DNA of 64,000 nt from Psychrobacter sp. JB385 (GTDB lineage Bacteria; Pseudomonadota; Gammaproteobacteria; Pseudomonadales; Moraxellaceae). Under the pieces are notes generated by a model. It was given only the letters and a program-made list of their open reading frames with translations, was not told the origin of the DNA and did not search any database. Shown piece by piece: positions 57,771 through 64,000 of this stretch (position 1 is the stretch's first letter; each line of letters opens with the position of its first letter). Position numbers and translations under genes: made by a program. The DNA lies in NCBI RefSeq assembly GCF_900163785.1, contig NZ_FUKN01000001.1, positions 248,001-312,000 on the forward strand, read 5' to 3'.

Positions 57771-58787
57771 ATGACGTCTGTAGATTTTTCTACTATGTCT
57801 AAAGTGAACCAATCTAGTATCTATCCATTAATCGATACGCATACACACTTTGATGCGCCAGTATTTGATGACGATAGGGCGGTACTCATACAAAAAGCTT
57901 ATGAAAATGGCGTCCAGCATTTGGTATTAGTTGGTTACTTGCATCGGCATTTTGGACGTATGTACAAGATTAGACAACGCTATAGTAAGCAGTCGAACAA
58001 TAAAGCGCATTTCAAAGTGCCATCACTGCCTTCTGTGGAGCAAGACGTTAATCAAGAAGAAGCAAATACCAATATTTATGTTGCTTTGGGCTTGCATCCT
58101 TTTTATATTGAGCAGCATAGCGATGCCCACCTTGAAGATATGGCAAAAATAATTGCCAACAATCGCCCAATCGCGATTGGAGAAATTGGGCTAGACACAT
58201 TTACCGCTGCCATGAAAGTACCAGAAGTGTTTGCTAAACAAGAACGGTTTTTTAAGACGCAATTAGACATTGCAGTAGTACATCAGTTACCAGTCATGCT
58301 GCATATTCGTAAGGCCCACGCAGAAGCATTGGCGATATTGAAGGCGCATGATTATGACGCGCACAAGCTTGGCGGCATTGCTCACAGTTTTAGTGGCGGT
58401 GTACAAGAGGCAATAGCATTTGTAAAGCTTGGCTTTAAGCTTGGTGTGACAGGTCAGATTACCAACCCCAATGCTAAAAAACTGCGCTTAGCGATTCAAG
58501 CCGCCGTTAAAGAATATGGCATTGAGTGTCTGGTGATTGAGACAGATTGTCCAGATATGATACCAGTTATGTGCCGGACGACGCCAGAAGACTCATCAGT
58601 GCTTGGGCAAGATATAGAGCAAAAAGACAGTATGGCACCTGTACATAATAGAAATGTACCAAGCAATCTACCATGGGTATTAAACAGCCTGAGCGAGTTG
58701 TTGGAAGTTTCCTCTGATGTACTCGCTGAGCAGTTATGGTATAACAGTTGCGCGGCTTTACAAACCACATGGAATTATCCAAAATGA
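57771..58787 (+). CDS. TatD family metal-dependent hydrolase
   Basis: 338 residues. The TIM-barrel metal motifs are IDTHTHFDAP near the start, the Glu of IGEIGLDTF, the His pair around LPVMLHIRKAH and IAHSFSGG, and the final Asp in VIETDCPDM. It is longer than the E. coli 260-residue TatD because of loop insertions (for example after PSLPSVEQDVNQEE). TatD enzymes act as DNases or deoxyribonucleases. GGAG lies 7 nt before the ATG at 57771. Confidence 0.88.
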   Translation: MTSVDFSTMSKVNQSSIYPLIDTHTHFDAPVFDDDRAVLIQKAYENGVQHLVLVGYLHRHFGRMYKIRQRYSKQSNNKAHFKVPSLPSVEQDVNQEEANTNIYVALGLHPFYIEQHSDAHLEDMAKIIANNRPIAIGEIGLDTFTAAMKVPEVFAKQERFFKTQLDIAVVHQLPVMLHIRKAHAEALAILKAHDYDAHKLGGIAHSFSGGVQEAIAFVKLGFKLGVTGQITNPNAKKLRLAIQAAVKEYGIECLVIETDCPDMIPVMCRTTPEDSSVLGQDIEQKDSMAPVHNRNVPSNLPWVLNSLSELLEVSSDVLAEQLWYNSCAALQTTWNYPK

Positions 58788-58872
58788 GTAGTAGTCCCAT
58801 TGGTGGTTGTCATCAATTGTTAAAGTAATTGTAAAGAACAGCTACGCTAATATAAGAGAGTATATAATTGGT

Positions 58873-59754
58873 ATGAATGAAACACGACAATTTGAGCCAT
58901 CACTGACAGAGTCTGTCGTTAGTGAAAATACTATTATAGAAGAAGTTGGTGAAGCCAATCATGATCAATATGATCGTCGTTTTCAGGGAACAAAAACGCT
59001 TTATGGACAGTCATCAGTTGATGTCTTTGCCGCCTCCCACGTTTATATTATTGGTGTAGGTGGCGTTGGTACTTGGGCGGCAGAAGCCTTGGCGCGAACG
59101 GCAGTGGGTACGATTACTCTCATTGATTTGGATGTATTGGTCGCCTCAAACGTTAATCGACAGCTGCCAGCCTTGGACAGTACTTTTGGTCAAAGTAAAA
59201 TTGCAGCAATGGCGTCGCGTATGCGTGAGATCAATCCTAAAGTCACGTTGAATTTAATAGATGATTTTTTGACAGCAGATAATGTAGAGGCGTTATTGCC
59301 AAGCCGTCAAGATGCAAAATTAGCTGCTGCTCAGGGTAAGCCTATTGTGGTACTGGACTGTGTAGACGATATGAATGCTAAGCTTGCTATCGCTCTTCAT
59401 TGCCGTTTTAATAAGCTCAAACTGGTTTGTGCAGGCGGGGCAGGTGGCAAGATTGACCCTAGTCAAATCAGAGTTAGCGATTTGCGTGAGAGTTACCAAG
59501 ATCCATTACTGGCCAAACTACGCAATAAGCTCCGTCACGAAAAAGGTATCAATAGTACGCTCAAAGAAAAATTCGGTATCAAATGTGTTTATTCCACAGA
59601 GCCTCCTCGTGTGGATAAAAGCTGTCAAACAGGTGGGCTGCACTGCGGTGGTTACGGTTCAGCCGTCGTTGTGACATCGGTGGTGGCCATGATAATGGTA
59701 AGCGAAGCATTACAGTTGCTGATAACGCAGGCAAACATAAAAATGGGTGTCTGA
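58873..59754 (+). CDS. tcdA: tRNA threonylcarbamoyladenosine dehydratase (TcdA/CsdL)
   Basis: 293 residues from the ATG at 58873; a TTG at 58807 would add 22 atypical residues. E1-like ATP-binding GVGGVG near residue 61, with LIDLDVLVASNVNRQ. The catalytic/second-half segment includes KSCQTGGLHCGGYGSA. It cyclises t6A37 of tRNAs to ct6A after adenylation. TsaB, an earlier enzyme of the same base modification, is at 18.8 kb. Confidence 0.9.
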   Translation: MNETRQFEPSLTESVVSENTIIEEVGEANHDQYDRRFQGTKTLYGQSSVDVFAASHVYIIGVGGVGTWAAEALARTAVGTITLIDLDVLVASNVNRQLPALDSTFGQSKIAAMASRMREINPKVTLNLIDDFLTADNVEALLPSRQDAKLAAAQGKPIVVLDCVDDMNAKLAIALHCRFNKLKLVCAGGAGGKIDPSQIRVSDLRESYQDPLLAKLRNKLRHEKGINSTLKEKFGIKCVYSTEPPRVDKSCQTGGLHCGGYGSAVVVTSVVAMIMVSEALQLLITQANIKMGV

Positions 59755-59775
59755 TATTACTTAAGGGAGTCTATC

Positions 59776-61515
59776 TTGTCTATAATTAACTCACCTAAAT
59801 ACAGTTACCCAGTGGCGGTAGATGAGGCAGAGCGTATCAACAAGCTGAAAAAATACCAAGTGCTCAATGACAATGATGAGCCGGCATTTAGGCGCCTTAT
59901 TGATCTTGCAGGGCTGTTTTTTGATATGCCCATCATTACTATCGCCTTTATGGATGAGGAAACGCAGTATCTAAAATCAGCTAAAGGGCTTGGGAATCTT
60001 TGCCGAACACCGCGTGAATTATCTATTTGTAACTATACGGTGTTGTCTGATGAGGTTTTTATTGTGCCAGACTTGGCTGAAGACAGTCGTTTTACCCAAA
60101 ACCCATTGGTGACAGAACCGCCTTATTTACGGTTTTATGCTGGCGCACCCATTATTTTGCATGAAGATGATATTATCTATCGTTTGGGCTCTTTATGTGT
60201 GATGGATACGAAGCCTAATTATAGCTTTAACGAACAACAGGCAAAGATATTGGCTCAATTTGCAATGATAGCTGCAGATGCCTTGCAACTACAGGACAAG
60301 CAACGTGATGCCAAACGTGCCAATGAGATGAAATCAGATTTCTTGGCCAATATGAGCCATGAAATCCGTACACCGATGAACGGTATTATCGGTATGGTAG
60401 AAATGCTAGGGGACACGGATCTTAGCAGTGAACAGCAGGAATATATCAATAATATCAAAGTGTCTAATGAACACTTGATGTCCATTATTAACGGCATCCT
60501 AGACTTATCAAAGGTCGAGTCTGGAAAAATGACCATTGATTCTATTCCCATCAATTTATCAGCTTTATGCAATGAAGTTGTCAGTCTCTTTGCGATCAAA
60601 GCACGTCAACGCGGATTGGTGTTAGATTATCATTACACCGAGTCGTTATCGCCTTATATAAAAGGCGATCCTGTTCGTCTGAAACAAATTTTGGCGAATC
60701 TGGTTAATAACGCGATCAAGTTTACGCGTGAAGGCGGGCGAGTGAGTATCGACGTTAAGCATTTGCCAAACTGCCATTACAAAGATACAGATACGAGTTC
60801 TGGCGACGTCATGACACTGTGTATTGAAGTCAGAGACACAGGCGTCGGTATTAAAGCGGATTCGTTAGAGGCGATATTTGATGCCTATGATCAAGCAAAT
60901 AAGTTCACACATCGTCTTTATGGTGGAACAGGTCTCGGACTCTCTGTCTGTAAGTCTTTAGTCGGCTTGATGGGTGGTTACATCGACGTAGATAGTGAAG
61001 TTGGTGTGGGTACTACGTTTAGTGTCTTTCTTCCTTTAACGACCATAAGTGCAAACCAATATGAGACGTGGCAAGCGTCAAATGATTTCACTCTGATTGA
61101 GCCCAGTCATGAGCGGGCTGGTCATATTTTATTGGTCGAAGATGATACGGTGAATGCTATTATCGCCAAAAAAGCTTTGACCAATAGCGGGCATACGGTC
61201 ACACATGTCACGGATGGGCAGCAAGCCATTGATATGTTTTCTCTATTCCCTAACCGTTACGATGTGATTTTGATGGATCACCATATGCCTATCTTGGATG
61301 GTGTACAGGCCACCATCAAACTGCATGAGCTGTATGATCCTAAATCCTTGCCGCCTATCATTGCATTGACGGCCAATGCGATGGATGGTGAACGCGAAAA
61401 GTACTTAAAGGTCGGTATGCAAGATTACTGTACCAAACCTTTTAAACAGGAACAGCTTAATGCGCTGGTCCAGTATTGGCTCATCCAAAAACAGCTAGAC
61501 GAAGACGAAGAATAA
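59776..61515 (+). CDS. Hybrid sensor histidine kinase (GAF-HisKA-HATPase-REC)
   Basis: 579 residues, TTG start with AAGGGAG 6 nt upstream. N-terminal GAF domain (about 30-170). HisKA with His195 in [13 protein letters not shown]. HATPase with [16 protein letters not shown] and [10 protein letters not shown]-terminal receiver domain with Asp501 in [12 protein letters not shown] and the conserved TKPF lysine. No transmembrane segment, so it senses a cytoplasmic signal. No downstream response regulator or HPt gene is seen within the window. Confidence 0.93.
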   Translation: MSIINSPKYSYPVAVDEAERINKLKKYQVLNDNDEPAFRRLIDLAGLFFDMPIITIAFMDEETQYLKSAKGLGNLCRTPRELSICNYTVLSDEVFIVPDLAEDSRFTQNPLVTEPPYLRFYAGAPIILHEDDIIYRLGSLCVMDTKPNYSFNEQQAKILAQFAMIAADALQLQDKQRDAKRANEMKSDFLANMSHEIRTPMNGIIGMVEMLGDTDLSSEQQEYINNIKVSNEHLMSIINGILDLSKVESGKMTIDSIPINLSALCNEVVSLFAIKARQRGLVLDYHYTESLSPYIKGDPVRLKQILANLVNNAIKFTREGGRVSIDVKHLPNCHYKDTDTSSGDVMTLCIEVRDTGVGIKADSLEAIFDAYDQANKFTHRLYGGTGLGLSVCKSLVGLMGGYIDVDSEVGVGTTFSVFLPLTTISANQYETWQASNDFTLIEPSHERAGHILLVEDDTVNAIIAKKALTNSGHTVTHVTDGQQAIDMFSLFPNRYDVILMDHHMPILDGVQATIKLHELYDPKSLPPIIALTANAMDGEREKYLKVGMQDYCTKPFKQEQLNALVQYWLIQKQLDEDEE

Positions 61516-61645
61516 CGCGTTTTAACATTGGCTAATAATGAGAGCTGCAACCATATATCATGAAATGACTTTGGTGAGTTTTATTTTAGTGCCTTCTAGG
61601 AAGTATTTATAGACACAGCAGTGATAGTCATAATGACAAAGACAA

Positions 61646-61682
61646 AAAAGCTGAACCGCTTTATATGGGGTTCAGCTTTTTT
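61646..61682 (+). terminator. Terminator after the hybrid kinase gene
   Basis: AAAAGCTGAACC pairs with GGTTCAGCTTTT around an 11-nt loop. It lies 130 bp after the stop. A second, longer inverted repeat (61718-61727 with 61767-61776) follows before efp; the rest of the gap holds no gene. Confidence 0.85.
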
Positions 61683-61839
61683 ATGGAAGAATAGATAATG
61701 GTAGTTGTGCAGAAAGTCATGGTTTTGGAGCAGTGCTCTTGAAACGTACTTTTAAAATAACACTCTCAAAACCATGTTTTGGCCACTATCTGTTCTTTTG
61801 TAGATATTAAGCTTTATAGAAGATGGGCTTTATAAATAC

Positions 61840-62412
61840 TTAGTTAACGCGAGTTTGGTAGTCGCCAGTACGGGTATCAACACGCACCACTTCGCCTTGT
61901 TGCACAAACAATGGTACACGTACCACAGCACCAGTTTCTAACTTAGCAGGTTTACCGCCACCGCCTGAGGTATCACCGCGTACACCAGGATCGGTTTCAG
62001 TGATTTGTAGCTCAACAAAGTTAGGCGGTGTGACTGACAAAGGCGCGCCATTAAACAACGTAATGGTGCATAAAGCATTACTGTTCTCTTTTAGCCATTG
62101 CGGGGCATCGCCGATTGCGCTTTTATCCGCTTGGATTTGCTCAAAGCTTTCAGGGTGCATAAAATGCCAAAACTCACCATCGTTATATAGATAGTTCATT
62201 TCCGTATCCATCACATCAGCAGCTTCTAAGCTGTCACCTGATTTAAACGTTTGCTCCAACACTTTACCACTACGAAGATTACGCAACTTGACGCGGTTAA
62301 AGGCTTGGCCTTTACCAGGTTTGACAAACTCGTTTTCAAGAATGGCGCACGGATTGCCATCGAGCATAACTTTTAGACCAGCTTTAAATTCATTAGTAGA
62401 AAAACTTGCCAC
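61840..62412 (-). CDS. efp: Elongation factor P
   Basis: 190 residues. Rescues ribosomes stalled at polyproline. The modified lysine is Lys34 in [10 protein letters not shown]. The three-domain structure is complete. The divergent epmB supplies the beta-lysine used to modify this lysine. Confidence 0.97.
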   Translation of the reverse strand: MASFSTNEFKAGLKVMLDGNPCAILENEFVKPGKGQAFNRVKLRNLRSGKVLEQTFKSGDSLEAADVMDTEMNYLYNDGEFWHFMHPESFEQIQADKSAIGDAPQWLKENSNALCTITLFNGAPLSVTPPNFVELQITETDPGVRGDTSGGGGKPAKLETGAVVRVPLFVQQGEVVRVDTRTGDYQTRVN

Positions 62413-62508
62413 AAGAGACTCCTAGGGGTTGTAAATATGATGATAAGTAGCGCTTACTGTACAAAAAGCTGCTGTTACGCCAAGTGCTTAAAGGGTAACG
62501 GGTATACT

Positions 62509-62538
62509 TTGATAGGGTACACCTTAAGGGCGTATAAT
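62509..62538 (+). promoter_or_regulatory. Predicted sigma70 promoter of epmB
   Basis: TTGATA (62509-62514) and TATAAT (62533-62538) separated by 18 nt, with predicted start near 62545, 25 nt before the epmB ATG. Confidence 0.7.
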
Positions 62539-62569
62539 ACCGCCTTTTAGGCACAGATAGTAGGCTGTC

Positions 62570-63577
62570 ATGATAAACCATTTAATCACACAAAAAAACT
62601 GGCAAACGCAATTATCCGAAGCCATTACTTCCATAGACGAGCTATTGCATATTTTAAAGCTCGAGTCATTACGTGCAGATGTCTATGTGCCTAAGCATTT
62701 TGAGCTGCGCGTGCCACGTGATTTTGTCGCAAAAATGACTGTGGGTGATCGCAATGACCCTTTATTAAAACAAGTATTGCCAGACAAGCAGGAGCAAATC
62801 CAAGTAACAGGCTATGTGGCTGACCCATTAAGTGAAAATACACAAAACCCAGTCAAAGGTATGCTCCACAAATACCAGTCTAGGGTGTTATTGACCATTA
62901 CGGGTGCTTGTGCCATTCATTGCCGCTATTGCTTTCGCCAACATTTTGACTATAGTGCCAATATGCCCACAGCGGATGCAAAAGAAAACATCGTTAACTA
63001 TATCACGGCGCATCCTGACATTAATGAGGTAATCTTGAGTGGTGGAGATCCATTAAACGTCACAAACAGGCGTTTGTTCGCTTGGTTAGATACGCTAGAG
63101 TCCATACCGCAATTGACTACCATTCGGCTACATACTCGCTTACCGTTGGTGATTCCAGCTCGCCTAGATGAAGCATTACTAGAGAGACTGTCTCAAAGTC
63201 GCTGCCATATTGTGATGGTGATTCATTGTAACCATGCCAATGAAATTGATGCATTCACCTCAGCGCAGCTACAACGTGCTCGTAGCGCGGGAATCACGTT
63301 ATTGAATCAAGCTGTCTTGCTGGCAGGGATTAATGATAGTCTCGACGTACAAAAAAAATTAAGTCAACGTTTGTTTTCTGCAGGTGTTTTGCCTTATTAT
63401 CTGCATGTATTAGACAAAGTTGCTGGCGCGGCTCATTTTGATAGTGATGAGCAGACGGCAGTTGAGCTTTACTGGTCGCTATTAGCAGCGCTGCCAGGTT
63501 ATCTGGTACCAAAACTGGTCAGAGAGCTACCAAATAGACGTTTTAAGGTGCCAATTGATATTTACAGTAAATCGTAA
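62570..63577 (+). CDS. epmB: EF-P beta-lysylation protein EpmB
   Basis: 335-residue radical-SAM lysine 2,3-aminomutase homologue that makes (R)-beta-lysine for EF-P. The cluster motif is CAIHCRYC at C114, C118 and C121. It continues with GGDPLNVTNRRL and later HVLDKVAGAAHF. It is divergent to efp, its pathway partner. Confidence 0.95.
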   Translation: MINHLITQKNWQTQLSEAITSIDELLHILKLESLRADVYVPKHFELRVPRDFVAKMTVGDRNDPLLKQVLPDKQEQIQVTGYVADPLSENTQNPVKGMLHKYQSRVLLTITGACAIHCRYCFRQHFDYSANMPTADAKENIVNYITAHPDINEVILSGGDPLNVTNRRLFAWLDTLESIPQLTTIRLHTRLPLVIPARLDEALLERLSQSRCHIVMVIHCNHANEIDAFTSAQLQRARSAGITLLNQAVLLAGINDSLDVQKKLSQRLFSAGVLPYYLHVLDKVAGAAHFDSDEQTAVELYWSLLAALPGYLVPKLVRELPNRRFKVPIDIYSKS

Positions 63578-63914
63578 TATAAACACGGTAGTTTATGAAA
63601 AAACGCATAAAAAAATAATGATTGTGGTAGCGTAGGAGAGTCGTTGTTTTCTAATGCATTTTCTATATTAACTATCAGTTTTATGAAGGTTGGCTGGCAA
63701 ATATTTTTGATGGTTTTAACATAGGATGTTTGGGGACTGGTCAGATATAGATACTCATTTTAGCCAGCCAAAATCAGCTTGGTTTTTGAACAGTAAAATA
63801 GTGTTAGGCATTGGATGACATGCAGATGTTGTCTGCGCTCCTATTGAGGTTTGATTAAAATCTGTCTTATTTTGTGGAAAAAATAAGGCCATACCCTAGT
63901 TCTTAGGAATACCG
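63578..63914. other. Intergenic region after epmB
   Basis: About 340 bp, AT-rich, with no recognised gene or hairpin terminator. It probably holds the promoter of the next gene. Confidence 0.35.
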
Positions 63915-64000
63915 ATGATAACTTTGTCAACGTTTCAAGAATATCTGTCTTCTAAAAAGTCCCTTTCTCAAGCGCAGCCACCTTCTATGAGTCGATCGGC
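63915..64000 (+). CDS. Start of a truncated gene, possibly epmA
   Basis: 28 codons plus two bases before the window ends. The ATG has AGGA 6 nt upstream. The peptide begins MITLSTFQEYLSSKKSLSQ and is too short to classify. The EF-P context (efp, epmB) makes an EF-P lysine-ligase gene (epmA) plausible, but this is inference from position only. Confidence 0.4.
   Translation, partial: MITLSTFQEYLSSKKSLSQAQPPSMSRS

Overview
The window reads as a chromosomal segment of a gammaproteobacterium of the Moraxellaceae, most likely Psychrobacter. I infer this from the protein sequences and moderate-to-low GC, from AT-rich intergenic DNA, and from a gspN-gspC-gspD order like that of the related genus Acinetobacter. 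No phage, transposase, CRISPR array, rRNA or tRNA was recognised.

Layout. From 0 to 12 kb is core housekeeping: gmk (-), ispH, a double-hotdog thioesterase, htpG behind a good sigma32-like promoter, a membrane-anchored C13 peptidase, S-formylglutathione hydrolase, rpe, small membrane proteins, and rpmB-rpmG (-). From 12 to 23.5 kb come a large Ig-like lipoprotein, purU, a ypjD-like gene (-), ffh, tsaB, uppP, rsmJ, ubiA and a DUF4112 gene. From 23.5 to 32.6 kb come lipoprotein, yjbQ, mnmC, yciI-like and yciB genes on the minus strand, a yciV-type PHP phosphatase, a GGDEF gene that appears frameshifted, and truD (-). From 32.8 to 38.9 kb are a Rieske-FAD reductase, a GNAT acetyltransferase, secreted or lipoprotein genes, a split ThrE-type exporter (-) and a DUF503 gene.

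The stretch 38.9-44.8 kb is the most accessory-looking part. It is AT-rich and holds a DUF2846 lipoprotein, an unrecognised gene pair with a relic of a third copy, a LysE-type exporter, a truncated zinc-ribbon ORF and a stand-alone KAP-like P-loop NTPase, a family with known phage-exclusion members. A 24-bp near-perfect direct repeat (23/24) brackets 38.8-42.8 kb, suggesting past recombination.

From 44.9 kb onward are uvrA (-), a YajR-like MFS transporter and ssb. A very AT-rich patch follows, with an H-NS-family gene. Then come the type II secretion genes gspN-gspC-gspD, a TatD-type hydrolase, a tcdA-type E1-like enzyme, a GAF-containing hybrid histidine kinase, and efp (-) divergent from epmB. 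The window ends in what may be the start of epmA.

Working together: efp, epmB and the possible epmA would form the EF-P beta-lysylation pathway. tsaB and tcdA act on the same tRNA base (t6A37, then its cyclised form), and mnmC and truD are further tRNA modifiers. gspN/C/D encode the outer-membrane channel and its inner-membrane coupling for type II secretion, and the remaining gsp genes must lie elsewhere. The clearest unusual observations are the probable one-base deletion in the diguanylate cyclase gene, the repeat-bracketed accessory block, the lone KAP NTPase, and small genes and leaders that ordinary gene calling may miss.
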